A stretch of DNA of 64,000 bases, taken from the NCBI GenBank assembly GCA_023333565.1, contig JAJKFH010001393.1, forward strand, positions 186,001 to 250,000, written 5' to 3'. The first letter of the stretch is position 1; every line of letters starts with the position of its first letter. The translations under genes and the position numbers were made by a program. Source of the stretch: Puffinus mauretanicus. Taxonomy: Eukaryota; Chordata; Aves; Procellariiformes; Procellariidae. Shown piece after piece: positions 36,001-48,160 of the stretch. The notes beneath the pieces are model-generated. The model did no database searches, was not told the origin of the DNA, and was given only the letters and a program-made list of their open reading frames with translations.

Positions 36001-39000
36001 TGTACCTCTGTATTTTTTTAGAACCTTGTAACCTTATACCCATTTTCCATCTTACCTAGCCAGACGGAGGCCTGATAGTTGTAAAGACAAAGACTTTCAT
36101 CCTGGTTGCTACTTACGGAGTGGGCATGTATCCCAGTGTGTGCGTGGAAGCTGTGGAGAAACTAGGTAAGAGAAATGCCTGTATCTGTGTGCCTGCATGC
36201 TGGTGTCTCATTGATTAGCTCCACCCTTGCAAACAGCTTCAAAAATTAATCTGATGAACTACCAAATCCTGAAAATCTGGGAAACTGAATACAGACATGG
36301 GTTATTGCTCCACAGCTACACCCTCTCCTGACATCTCATCCCACTGGGCTACATGCACATGCTCCAAAGCCTCTATGGGTATGAACAGATTGCCGAACTC
36401 TCTTTCCTTGGCTGTTCTGGCACAATTTTCTGTCAGTTAGATAAATAACAGGGTTACACATCTTATTGCTGTAATATATGGTGGACTGCATATCAAGGAT
36501 ATGGTGGACTTCATATCAAGGGAAGATTATGGAGCGGTTCGTCTTGAGGGCGCTCACAAGCCATGTCCAGGATGACCAGGGGATCAGGCCTAGCCAGCAT
36601 GGGTTCATGGAAGGCAGGTCCTGCTTGACCAACCTGATCTCCTTCTATGACCAGGTGACCCGCCTCATGGATGAGGGAAAGGCTGTGGATGTGGTCTACC
36701 TGGACTTCAGTAAAGCCTTTGACACTGTCTCCCACGGCATTCTCCTAGAGAAGCTGGCGGCTCACGGCTCAGACAGGTACACTCTTCACTGGGTAAAAAA
36801 CTGGCTGGACGGCCGAGCCCAGAGAGTTGTGGTGAACGGAGTTAAATCCAGTTGGCGGCCGGTCACGAGCGGTGTTCCCCAGGGCTCAGTACTGGGGCCG
36901 GTGTTGTTCAATATCTTTATCGACGATCTGGACGAGGGGATCGAGTGCTCCCTCAGTAAGTTTGCAGATGACACCAAGCTGGGCGGGAGTGCTGATCTGC
37001 TGGAGGGTAGGAAGGCTCTGCAGAGGGACCTGGACAGGCTGGATCGATGGGCTGAGGCCAACTGTATGAGGTTCAACAAGGCCAAGCGCCGGGTCCTGCA
37101 CTTCGGCCACAACAACCCCAGGCAACGCCACAGGCTTGGGGAAGAGTGGCTGGAAAGCTGCCCGGAGGAAAAGGACCTGGGGGTGCTGGTTGACAGCCGG
37201 CTGAACGTGAGCTGGCAGTGTGCCCAGGTGGCCAAGAAAGCCAACAGCATCCTGGCCTGTATCAGAAATAGCGTGGCCAGCACGAGTAGGGAGGTGATCG
37301 TGCCCCTGTACTCAGCACTGGTGAGGCCGCACCTCGAATCCTGTGTTCAGTTTTGGGCCCCTCACTACAAGAAGGACATGGAGGTGCTGGAGCGTGTCCA
37401 GAGGAGGGCAACGAAGCTGGTGAAGGGTCTGATGAGGAGTGGCTGAGGGAACTGGAGTTGTTTAGCCTGGAGAAGAGGAGGCTAAGGGGAGACCTCATCG
37501 CGCTCTACAACTGCCTGAAAGGAGGTTGTAGTGAGGTGGGTGTTGGTCTCTTCTCCCAAGTAACAAGCGATAGGACGAGAGGAAATGGCCTCAAGTTGCG
37601 CCAAAGGAGGTTTAGATTGGATATTAGGAAAAATTTCTTTACTGAAAGAGTGGTCAGGCCTTAGAACAGGGAAGTGGTTGAGTCACCATCCCTGGAAGTA
37701 TTTAAAAGACGTGTAGATAAGGTGCTTAGGGACATGGTTTAGTGGGCATGGTGGTGTTGGGTTGATGGTTGGAGTCGATGATCTTAGAGGTCTTTTCCAG
37801 CCTTTATGATTCTGTGATACAGTCATTTTATTGCATCATCCAAATGGATAAAATGCACAAGAGCAGATTCCCAGAATAGCCTCGATTTTCACCATACGGG
37901 TAATTCTAAGGAACTTCTACGGAATTTCAAGGGTATTTCTAAGGAATATTTTGTAGAGCAATAAGATTCAACTTAATCTACATATATGCCCATGGTCTTT
38001 CACTGAATAGGAATGAAATTGTAGGCCCACTGTGCTCCTAGCTTTTGTTCCTCATTTAGGTGCCTAAAAGTGGAATTTGTGTTTTGGGGCATAAGCTGTT
38101 TAGTCTGGAGTGAGCTATAAGACTCTCAGTAACAAATTTTTCATCAGGCCTTTTCCAAAAGGCTTTTACAATTCAAAAAGCTAAGATCAAGAACAGGATT
38201 TCACAGGCTATAATGCAGGTTTTAAAACAAACTTGCCAGCTGGACCCTCAGAAGCCTGATTCTTGGCTGGTGGGTCTGTGCTTGGTGCCAGGCTGGCAGA
38301 GACTGGCCTCCATTGCAGCCTCTCCACTTCTTCACACTTCACAGCCCCTGCACTTTGTTTAAGCAAAACACATCTGTCTGCAGACAGTCTGGAAGAAGAG
38401 GGAATTGGATTGCCTGTGCTTTTGGATCTTTCCTATGTTCATTTCAGCCTCAACTATCAGAGCTGCCTCAGGCTGCTTTATGTTACGTTCTGCTTTCTTT
38501 AGTTCTTGGCCATTGCTTTTGTTAGTGTCTCATAGCAGGTTGAGCACAAAACCATTGTACTAGCAGTGCACTGCCTAGAGAGCCTCACTTTGCTTGCACT
38601 CCAGACATGATTCTACCTCATGCCTGTCCTATCTAGCAGCTGTGACAGACCTGTGAGAGATTAGGTATTACAAGTCTTTGTCACTGACATGGACGGCCAG
38701 CACATTAACTTCAAATGATTTTGGTGGACACTTATGTGCTGGGCTATGAACAGAGGAGCAGACAAATTTCCCATTTTGGTATTGTTCGGCATAGGTAAGG
38801 ACAAACAGCTTCCAGCAGTAATCTCAGGACGTCCACTGGGTTAAGTCTACTGAGAGCATGACTAGGAGTTTTTAAACACTGGGTCAAAACAGGCATGAAA
38901 TACTACCAAACCAGAATGGTCCTTCCAGGTAAGGAGTTTTCAAGGGATTGTTTTTATCTAGGGCAGCATTAATGAGACTTACTAAATCTAAGAATTGGGC

Positions 39001-39732
39001 CTCATATTTTAAGCTAACTTGAGACTGGCTCTATCCTAGTATTTTTCTGCAGTACTACAAATGGAGCTGGAGCAGATCCAAAAGGTGCCATTGTGTTATT
39101 TAGCCCCAGGTCTGTCCAGCTGGCTCAGTAACAAATTCAGGAGCCATATCATAGTTGATACTAGCTTCTTTGCTGCCATGGGAGGAAGGCAGAAAGTATA
39201 AATTTGGAAGATTGCAAAAAATGCCAACACTTGCAAAATCCTGTAACCATTTCCACACAAGTTATTTGGTCTTGCAAATAGTCCCATTGTCCGTAATTGG
39301 CCACTCTTCCTGAGTAAAGTCTAAAGGGTAAGTGTTTCCAGGGCCAGATTTGCAGCGGTTTTGACAATGTGTATTCTCTGGAGTTTATTCTTGCTGTTCT
39401 GGATGATTTCTTCCCGAAAAGAAAACAAAGTAGCTTTTCTTTGCATGTTACAAGAGATTTCTGAAAATTATTTACATTTAAAGTGCTCAGTGTTTACTCT
39501 TTAGAACAGATAATACCTCATGAATATAGGTATTAGTATTTTTAATTTACAGCTAGAAATACTGCTTTCTTCTTTTGAGTACAGTATAGTCTGAGGTGGA
39601 TTTGAACTTGGAAAAAAGCATCTCCATTACAGCAATTCCATATATGATTTTTATCGTTGATTTTTAAATTTTTTTTAATTTATTTCCTTGTGTGTTATTA
39701 TAGCGGACTACTTGAGAGAGAAAGGTAGCTGA
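33039..39732 (+). CDS. PFN4: Profilin-4
   Basis: Divergent testis-type profilin; published work on mammals reports lipid binding, no actin or poly-proline binding, and a role in acrosome/spermatid development. Coding exons: 33039-33155, 34745-34882, 36060-36165, 39704-39732 (TGA 39730-39732). All introns are GT-AG. The product is 129 aa, the same as the human protein. Seen: [20 protein letters not shown] at the N-terminus, then GFN-VPPE at the first junction, [20 protein letters not shown] in the middle, [20 protein letters not shown] in the last beta-sheet, and ADYLREKGS at the end. The start is the only in-frame ATG and sits in the exon's first bases. The gene faces away from FAM228 across a shared CpG island; its last intron contains a CR1. 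Confidence 0.95.
33156..36059 (+). other. PFN4: PFN4 introns 1 and 2
   Basis: 33156-34744 contains an unrecognised moderately GC stretch near 33,400-33,640 with short open frames, and an old CR1-like remnant near 34197-34300. 34883-36059 is AT-rich; an octamer ATTTGCAT near 35721 is the only motif I noted. Confidence 0.5.
34197..34300 (-). mobile_element. Ancient CR1-like remnant, reverse orientation
   Basis: ggccagaagggatcattgga, continuing with tcatctcatccaacc, resembles the reverse complement of the 3' end of old sauropsid CR1 copies. Highly diverged and short, so the family call is tentative. Confidence 0.45.
36476..36521. repeat. 23-bp tandem duplication at the CR1 5' junction
   Basis: Two adjacent 23-bp copies (36476-36498 and 36499-36521) of atatggtggactgcatatca plus agg, differing at one base. 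The second copy abuts the truncated CR1 5' end. Confidence 0.7.
36520..37819 (+). mobile_element. CR1 LINE, 5' truncated, sense in PFN4 intron 3
   Basis: About 1.3 kb of CR1 ORF2 3' part and tail. From about 36521 the frame reads GKIMERFVL, then [51 protein letters not shown], and the catalytic FADD at 36961-36972. The frame stops at 37444 (TGA) where about 10 bases of coding sequence seem missing; the C-terminal end resumes in another frame ([17 protein letters not shown] to NFFTERVVR) and a second small deletion follows near 37664. The 3' end is tatgattctgtgata. The long open frame suggests a fairly young copy, but it is defective and lacks the endonuclease part. Confidence 0.93.
37820..39703 (+). 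other. PFN4: Remainder of PFN4 intron 3
   Basis: AT-rich intronic sequence between the CR1 and the last PFN4 exon; no gene, repeat or RNA recognised. Confidence 0.55.
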
Positions 39733-40190
39733 ATCAGCAGAAAACTTGGCTTCATCAACATCAGAAGGACTGCTCATGAGGAAATAAAGTACAGAAGTTT
39801 GAAGCATTATCCAATTTAAGCAAGAAACTGCTGCTTTACAACATTCCAACTGCTGAGTTTCCTCCTGTTTTTTCAAGAACACTTGAGGGCTCGCTGCTCA
39901 TAAGAGGACTACTCTATATGTCTATCATCTAAGTTTCTTAACTGAATTGAAAGTGATGTCTTCAAGATTTGGTTTAAGATCCTCTGCTTAATCTTTCTAA
40001 TGTTGTCTTTTAGCCTGTTTCCAGATAAGAAAATTATTAATCTCACTAAGCAGAGTAAGTTCTCTAATAACGTTACAGCTAAGCGTAGCATCACAGACCC
40101 AAGGGACGAAGGAAATTGTTACGTTAACAGATTTTCAGATTGTCCTTACATCTTTGAATATTACAAATAAAACACATTTTTAACATGTCA
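39733..40190 (+). other. PFN4: PFN4 3'UTR with poly(A) signal
   Basis: About 450 bp after the TGA stop, ending at AATAAA 40166-40171. Confidence 0.65.
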
Positions 40191-42914
40191 ATTTGCATTG
40201 TCATTGACTGCTATAGAAAGTTATTTTAAACTGTAGTGGATTGCAAAGTTCTGTGAGGACTGGGGAGGAGGGACGACATCACTACCAGGCTTGAATCAGA
40301 CTGTGTGTGCTACAGGACATCAAAGAAGAGCAGTCTCAAGACCGGGCTCCATGATCTTTTCATCTGCAGAAATAAACAAACTATTAGCTCTTTGAGTCAC
40401 ATGAGAACAAAAGAATTTTTAGGTATATTTGATTCTAAATTACTTCAAAGAAGAGTTTAAAAGCCTGAATCCAAAAATTGCAAAATCCGTAGGAAAAAAA
40501 TCCACAGAAGACATGGACATCCACATGGACAGACATATGATTTATCATTTTTAAATACTCTGAAGTGTCAATTTTATTCCCTGACAACTCAAATACTCAA
40601 GAGCTGGTGACTAGGACACAGAGAAAGGCATGATCTGGTCCTTCTCCCTCTGGGGGAAATGATAAAGCTCAACGAAGAGATGCGATCAGGCAGCTAAGAC
40701 ATCAGGTAGAAATGCACCGGGTTGACGGGTGTGAACCAGTAAACTTTGAACACTGCTGTCTTACAGGAACAGAGCACGATAAAGCCTCCTCAGGTGTATA
40801 TATAGCATAAGGACTGTCACAGCTCACATGCCCTTAACACAATTTAAGTAAATCTTAGGTCTGCACTACTCTGAGTTCAGAAATCAAACCATCAGTTCAG
40901 TGCACTGCCCGAGAACATACAAATACGCACGCGTCCAGCAGATCTGCACAGCAAAGGCATTAGACCAAACCTCCCTGTGTTCTGGGGGGGAGCGGCGGAT
41001 CTCCACCTCAATGCCAAAGGGGAAAGTGGATTTCTGCCTCAATCCGTGGAACAAACCAGGTCCGTGGGTAGAAATAATGGTGAGATGTACTACTATTTCT
41101 GACTCTGCTCATGTCTTTCCCTCCAACGTAAAACGCAACCTCGTTCTGTTCCACCCCCTGCCTCGCTGGGGAATGGCTGATAGCAAGGGCAGAGCTGGGA
41201 GAGGAGGAACTGGGATCAGACTCTGTTCCCGAGGACAGGCTGGGGTCGTTTCTGGTGCGGAGAACATCCTCCCTTCTTTACAAGAAAAAGGTGAGTCACA
41301 AATTGTGCTTGGGAATCACATAATTTCTTTAAATTGTTGTTTTGGGCTACTGCTGGCAGATCTGACAGTTTGAAGTTGTTGCACTTGGTTGGAAACTTGG
41401 CTTTCAATTCCTGCGGTTTTTTTGTGCATTTGAAAGCAATGTAGGTATTCGGATCCTCACTGTATTTTTTTTTTATATTTTGTGGGTCTGCTTCTAACAA
41501 CAAAGACAAGCATTTATAAAAATGCAGGTTAGTGAACTGGGTTGGAAGAGGGACAAAAGCTTCTTTTGCATCATATTTTTAATTGACTAAATTTGGACAC
41601 AATTAAGCAAGCAGAAGCTGTTACGGGGTTGTATCTGGTGGGCTTCCCATTAAATTTTTGTGCTAATACAGCCAAATTTTGTGGGACTGGATTAAATGGT
41701 TCAGCTGAAAACAACAAATAGACAGCCAGCCTCAGAAAGAAAAGCCTTTAAATTACATTTTATATGAATAATTGGAAGTGTTTATTCACTGTAAAATAGC
41801 CATAGAGCACCACCCCGTGGAGATTTACATTCCTGGGGTTTCAAGGCATTTATCATTCCACATTTGCAGTCTTACAACAAATAATTAAGTATGCACTTAG
41901 TTTTTTCTGTGCAGGTATCATAATGCAAGTGATTTTTACAGAGGGCATGGTGGTCTGATACACAATGCTGTTTACTTGAAGAGGCTCTGGCTTGCAGCCC
42001 ACCCTGCACATGTTTGGGTGGCAGCCCTATACTGTATTCAGTATAGTACCAGCTCTTGGGAAGTAACAGAGTCATCGTGATTCTCTCTTCTCATTTCCTT
42101 TCACATAGCACCCATGGGGCGGAGGGGAGACTGCTCCAGATTTGATTTTGCCAGATGGGAGGAGGCTTGACATCTCAGCCCATCTCAACTGCTGGTGCCA
42201 AAGCTGAGGAACCCAGGATCAGTGACTGAGGAGTTACTTGAAAGACTCCTGCAGCAGTGGGACCCTCTACCAGCGCGCATCAGGCACACAGGAATCACCT
42301 GCTGAGGCAAGGGAAATAAACAAGATTTTTTAAAACCATTTCTTATCTTTCATTCGCGCTAACTCACCATCATGCCTTTGTTATCTTCAAGTTGCCATCT
42401 ACGGGCTGAATCGTAAGGCAGCACTTACATGATTTTAGATGTGTCAAATAAAGGCTCTTTCTGCTGAGAGTTTTAAAACCCATTTACATCTACTATTTTA
42501 AGGGCCTGTGTCCTGTAGTCATTTGAGCACTGGGGTCCTAATCATGCAGGAAGTTGAGAGCAAGGGATTTTATTTTCATTTGCGTGCTACTTTTACAGTT
42601 AAGGTGGGTGGGAGGTCAGCGCTGCTGATCCACGCAGGGTTAAGACCTATGACTTGATGCAAGGTAATCTTCATGGTCAAAAGGCTTTTGCAACGGTATG
42701 TTAATGCGTCCCAATGTTAATGTGTTTCATTGCATTATAACTCCTCAGCTTTCTCTGGCAGCCCTTCCCTCTTCTACCTTTGAACTGTGTCACAGTTTGC
42801 ATTGTCCGTCTGCAGAGTGGAGTCTGTGGAGCTGTGGTTACTGAGATTTTCCAGCCGCACATAAGTGCCTGCATTCATGCTGAGTTTTTTGGGTTTTTTT
42901 TTTTTTTTTCCCAG
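40191..42914 (+). other. Intergenic PFN4-TP53I3, with possible TP53I3 first exon
   Basis: TATATATAG at 40797-40805 and a strong donor AAAAAG|GTGAGT at 41290/41291 could bound a non-coding TP53I3 first exon of about 460 bp. The open frame at 40900-41373 crosses that donor and has no known motif. From 41,300 to 42,890 I see only AT-rich sequence and a 14-20 base T run that forms the acceptor tract of the first coding exon. Confidence 0.35.
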
Positions 42915-42919
42915 AGAAA

Positions 42920-45900
42920 ATGTTGGCAGCCTATTTTGATTGCCCAGGAGGCCCAGAAAATCTCTATGTGAAAGAAGTGATGAAACCGCATCCAGGAGAA
43001 GGAGAAGTTCTTGTGAAGGTCTCTGCCAGTGCTCTGAATAGGGCTGATTTACTCCAGGTATGTGTATGTTAAGCAGATTTATGCTCCTGAAAATGACACC
43101 AATTTTTCAAGCCCCTATCATCAGAAGTCTTGACAAATCTGAACAGTTAAAAGAGATTGGACCTGGTGAGCATTTGGATGGGAGAGTTCATAGGGCTGAA
43201 AGAAGAGATGTCTATTGATTCAGCAGATGTTTTTATCTGGGTTACTGCAATGCTGGGGTGGCATGGAAAGGCAGCTGCCTTTCAAGAAAAGATGTAACAC
43301 CAAAGCTCTGGTCTTTCTAGATGCTTAGACCATTCTCTGGGCATTTGAGATGAACGTGAAGTGTCCACTGGCTCAATTCCAGCATGGGAAAATGACAAAT
43401 TGTTCAGTCTGAGCTGCTTTAATTTGAGCTGAAAGCCACGCTCTGCAACTGGAGACCGTAATACCTCCCCAGCATGGATTTGGCCTGGACAAAGGGGACT
43501 TGCAATAAATTGAAATTGCACACAGAGTTTTGAGAATAAAACATACTTAGGAAACAAGAAGTGTTGCCAGAGGATAGAAGATCCTCAAATTACTGGAACA
43601 TTTGCACAGTGCAAAATCAGGATTAAATAAATTGGAATTCAGGTTGGAGGCATGTGAACAAAATATTGCATGTCATTACACTCATTCATGTGTGGCTTTT
43701 CCTTCCCTTGCCCTCTCTTTTCTTTTATTTTAGAGGAGAGGGAAGTACCCTCCCCCCAAAGGAGCAAGTGATATTTTAGGCTTAGAAGCAGCTGGGAGTG
43801 TGGCTGGGCTCGGACCTGGCTGCAAGGGCCAGTGGAAGATTGGCGATGCAGTGATGGCTCTGCTCTCCGGAGGTGGCCAGGCAGAATACGTTACAGTACC
43901 CGAGGGCTACCTGATGCCAATTCCCAATGATATGACATTTATTCAGGCTGCAGCCATCCCCGAAGCCTGGTTAACAGCATTTCAGCTGCTGCATTTTGTA
44001 GGTGAGAGGCGTATTTGCAAATATATCCCACCAAAACAGCTCATCTTCCTTTCTGTTATGAAATCCTCTCTTTGTTCCCTCCATTTGAATGCTGTTTGCC
44101 TTCGAAGAGCCTTTCTCTGTTGCTCCATTCACGTGGATCAGAATCCTGAAATCTTGACCACATCTCCCCAGTCACAACTTACACTGCTGATTGCATATTT
44201 ACAAGGAAGGATATAGAAGGATGGTCAGTTTTTCTTTTCATCTGTATTTCTCAGCTTGAATGGCAATTTCCGTTAAGCCTAAACCCTGAAATAACTTACA
44301 TGTTCTCCGAACAACTGAAAACGCATCCTACTTCTAAAGATTTGACGTCGCTGCAAGTATGACCATATTGTGAACTTTCCTCACTAATTGCCTGTGGATC
44401 TACAGTAGACAACATCGTCTGTACCTTGATCCACAGAGACATTAATTGTAGGTAAAATCCCCTCTGAGCTAGACATAAATTCACTGTTCATTTTGAAAAT
44501 GTGCTACAGAGACACTAACAATAGCACTTGCCAGGGTTTTCCTCAGTTGACAAATACCCTTCTTCCACCCTCTTCAGCAGTAGCACCTAAAAGCTCCACT
44601 AAAGAACAGGAGTTACAAACAAGTAACTTTCCTCACTACCTGAAACGCAGACTCACTCCGAGCACTGTTGCTTCCTGGGGGTCTGAGGTCAACTAGGACC
44701 ATGTGTCCAGGACTACTCGGTGCCTCACTTCCACTAGCAACCAGTGGAACACAAACAAATGCATTAGGGCAACCGGTAGATGGTAAAATGATAGGTAGAA
44801 CTGGTCCTTAACTGTTACCCCGCGCTTCTGGTATTTCTCCGTTGTTGAGTGCCTGATTTCACACCATTAACATCCTCTGAGTGCGTTTTCTGTTGGTGGC
44901 AGTGGATGGTCCCAGTATAAAAAGGCTGACTGCACTCACCTAAGCAGCGTGGTCACAGATGCCCGGAACTGGATAGGGCCACGCTAAAGTCAGTAAAACA
45001 GAGTCCTGTTGGAACACTGCAAGTTGTGCTAGTTCTGGATTTGTTTCTTCTCTGAAGGATATGAAGATGTAAACATAGCCCGCTCAAGGGCATCTTTCAG
45101 CTTCCTCTTCAGTATTTTCCACCCTGATGATGTTTTAATCCAAAGGTGATGCCAAAAGGGTAACCATTTCCCTTACGTCCTCCTTAAGGTAAAATACAGA
45201 AGGGCGAGAGAGTGTTGATCCATGCTGGGGCTAGCGGAGTTGGTCTGGCAGCCATTCAGCTGGTAAGACTGGCAACAGCTATTCCCATCGTGACAGCAGG
45301 AACTCAAGAGAAACTGAAAGCAACAGCAAACGTCGGAGCAGCTGCAGGGTTCAACTACAAGAATGAAGATTTTAGTGAAAAGGTCTTGGCGTTCACCCAA
45401 GGTAAGAACATCTATGTGAAAGACACTGTTACAGTTGAGGAGGAGTGCGTACCTCCTAACGTATATGCACATACACTCAATTTCAACTGTCACCTTAGTC
45501 GGTGAAGCAGCACACAGTAATGGCCCTGTTAGCACAACCTAACATCCTGTTCAGCCCAAGAATCTATCTTTCCTTAGTTTAATTATGCTGTTTTCTGCAT
45601 GGACTCTCTTTGGCTTTGTATTCATTTGGGGCATAAATATTGTGCCTGTGTCATTGTTGCCTCCATAAGGAACTGTGGGACCAAATCCTCACGCTTGTCT
45701 TCGTAAGTGTTTGAATATGGGAACAAAACTTAGTTCTCTTACTGTTAAAAAGATTTAGCTTTTCTAAGCATTTGGGGTGCTTTTTGACAGAGTCTGCATC
45801 TGCATATCTATGATTCTTTTTTTGTGCCCGATTCTAGAATTCCTTACAAATCATTCTGCCAATTCCTAATTTCAGTAGAAAGATTTAAATAAGAATTGCA

Positions 45901-47185
45901 GGATTGATTCTGTACCTATACAGAACAAGGGTTTAGTTTTGCCCGAAATTATCTTACCTTTAAGGCAGCTCAACTACATTGCTGAAATCTCTTCTGTTTC
46001 TACTTGAGGTTCTGGAGTAGATATTATTTTAGATTGTGTTGGTGGCTCATACTGGGAGAAGAATCTCAACTGTCTGAGTACTGATGGCCGGTGGATTATT
46101 TATGGACTACTGAGTGGAGGTGAAGTACATGGAGATCTGCTTGCAAGGCTGCTTTCCAAAAGAGCGAGCATCCATACAAGTCTATTACGATCACGAGACA
46201 AGGAGGCAAGTAATGGCTATCAACAGTGTATACACTTTGATCTTAAAATCGATGATAGTTTTGAGAGCTTTCTTTTGATACCAGTGTTAAAGCAGAATCT
46301 AACGCATTATTACCAAAAAAGCACCACCTTCAACAGTTACTACATACTTTGGAAAACATTGCAAAATTAAGTTATAATTTCCTGTTTCTATTTTTAGCAA
46401 ATGCCTCCTTTTTACAACTACTGAATCAGAGGAATGATGCCCAGGACTTCTTAATGTACTTCACAAGTACCATAATTTAAAGATTTGGCCTAAGAAAAAA
46501 CAAAACTGAAGTGATCAGGCAACTTGATCAAGTCAGGGGACTGGGGGGGGGAGAGAAAAACCTCTATTAGATCATTTTTCAAAGTAGAGACTGAGGCCAT
46601 TTGCATGCCCAGAAATTACCAAGGGAAAATCACTTTATGTGGCAAAATCTTGGATACTACAGTAAAAGACAGCAGTGTAGAGCCCTAGGATAGATTCTGT
46701 CCACGGTCTAATACATAATATTCTCAAGAGTTTTATCAGTTTGCGTTTACATGGTTCTGCACTGAGCTTATACCACTTGTTCGGAAAATTTCATTCAATT
46801 AAAATATGATTAATCTAAGAATTTTCTTCTTATTTGTAATTTACACCTGTCGGATGTTTACATGTCCATCTCACTATAGGAATGTCAGGAAGAGTCTCCC
46901 TGAGAACTGTGCACATTTTGTACGCTGTCCTTAGACATACCTCTGTGAATGAAATGATTGGAAATAATCTCCAAAATGCTTTCATTTTTTCTTCAGTATA
47001 AGGAACAGCTGGTGAAAGCCTTCACAGAAAACGTGCTGCCGTATTTTTCTGGAGGAACCTCCCCTCATCTCCAACCACTTGTTGACAGCGTTCACCCTCT
47101 GCACAAGATTGCAGAGGCACACAGGATCATGGAAGGAAACAAGAACATTGGCAAAATTGTCATCGAAATGCCTGCTTCATCTTAA
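42920..47185 (+). CDS. TP53I3: Quinone oxidoreductase PIG3 (TP53I3)
   Basis: NADPH-dependent quinone reductase of the zeta-crystallin/MDR family; the human gene is a p53 target linked to oxidative stress and apoptosis. Coding exons: 42920-43057, 43734-44001, 45189-45401, 46009-46205, 46997-47185 (TAA 47183-47185). The product is 334 aa (human 332). Seen: [20 protein letters not shown] at the N-terminus, [11 protein letters not shown], the catalytic-domain stretch [19 protein letters not shown], the Rossmann nucleotide-binding loop [14 protein letters not shown] (residues 147-160), [11 protein letters not shown], and a C-terminus [12 protein letters not shown]. No zinc-ligand cysteines of classical ADHs are evident, as expected. 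Phases fit throughout. The fourth intron uses a GC donor (GAG|GCAAGT at 46205/46206); the others are GT-AG. The start ATG is 5 bases into an exon. Confidence 0.96.
43058..46996 (+). other. TP53I3: TP53I3 introns
   Basis: Introns 43058-43733, 44002-45188, 45402-46008 and 46206-46996. All are AT-rich with no recognisable repeat or nested gene; a short G9 run occurs near 46543. Confidence 0.7.
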
Positions 47186-47365
47186 AGAAAGGCCTACTGC
47201 TGTAATTGTTTCAGGGACAGAATCGTTACGGTGTTTGACAAGCAGAGAATCTGCCATTCCTGCTTCCAAACCTGGAATGATTTATTGTGGGAGGAAGCCC
47301 TGAAGGAGGGGTAAAGCAAAGCCTTACAAGACGCATCTAATAAAAAGGTTCACGTTGCAGCTCTA
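47186..47365 (+). other. TP53I3: TP53I3 3'UTR with poly(A) signal
   Basis: Short 3'UTR ending at AATAAA 47339-47344, only about 600 bp before the SF3B6 start codon; the SF3B6 CpG island begins immediately after. Confidence 0.75.
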
Positions 47366-47399
47366 GCATCGTGCCTTGAACGTGTGAACAAAATGTCGG

Positions 47400-48160
47400 C
47401 GAGCGCCCCTCCATGCAGGAGAGAACCGCCAGGCACCGACCGCCAAGCTCAGCTCCGAGTCACTTTACCGTCTGCTTTCCAGAGCTTTCTCCCCCTGCCT
47501 TCACCACCGGCCGCAGGCCAGGCTCTTCACCCGGCAGGAACGGCCACACGGCGCCCAGCGGCGGCCGCGTTCCCCGCGCACCGCCTGTTCCTGAGGCGCC
47601 GAGGCGGCAGCTGCGGGGCTGCCGGGCCCGGCGGACGCCGCGGGGCACCCTCCCCGCCGGGCGCACCGGGAGGGGCAGCCCCGGGGCCGGGGCGGACGCG
47701 GCGGGTGACCCAAAGGGCTGAGGCGGCCGGGCGGGGCCGGGGGGCGGGGCCGGGGGCGGGGCAGTCACGCGGGTCACGTGCCCCCCCCGCCCGTTCGCGG
47801 CAGGGCATAGCGACTGGCGGGACGTCGCTTCCGGCGCGGTGCAGGCTGGGATAGCATCCGGGTCCCCCGCTGAGGCGAGCGGCGCGCTGCGGCAGAGGCC
47901 CGTTCCCGGCCGGTGTTTCTCTCCCAGGCGGCAGCCCCCTCCCTCCGACCGGCGCCATGGCGATGCAAGCGGCTAAGCGAGCCAACGTGAGTGCTCTCCC
48001 CTGCCCCCTCCCCGGGGCAGCCTGGCGGGCTGTGAGGCGAGGAGGGGCCCACCGGCCCGGGGCTGAGAACAGGCCTTCCCGCCCGGTCTGCGCTCCTTCC
48101 GCGTCCCCGGCCAAAGGAGTCCTTCCCCCTCCAGGCAGGCCTCTTGGCTGACAAAAACGC
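47400..48160 (+). promoter_or_regulatory. SF3B6: SF3B6 CpG-island promoter
   Basis: Very GC-rich, CpG-dense block around the SF3B6 first exon. Within it: a run of seven G blocks (47729-47761, G-quadruplex/Sp1-like), an E-box TCACGTG (CACGTG 47775-47780), and an ETS-type CTTCCGG (47828-47834) about 125 bases before the ATG. No TATA box. This is a typical housekeeping promoter. Open frames on both strands here are compositional. Confidence 0.8.

Noticed and set aside
36786..37283. 165-codon reverse frame inside the CR1
   Set aside because: Antisense shadow of the reverse-transcriptase coding strand.
47384..48154. Several 100-195 codon open frames around the SF3B6 promoter
   Set aside because: GC-rich composition suppresses stops; all overlap the CpG island and none is a known protein.
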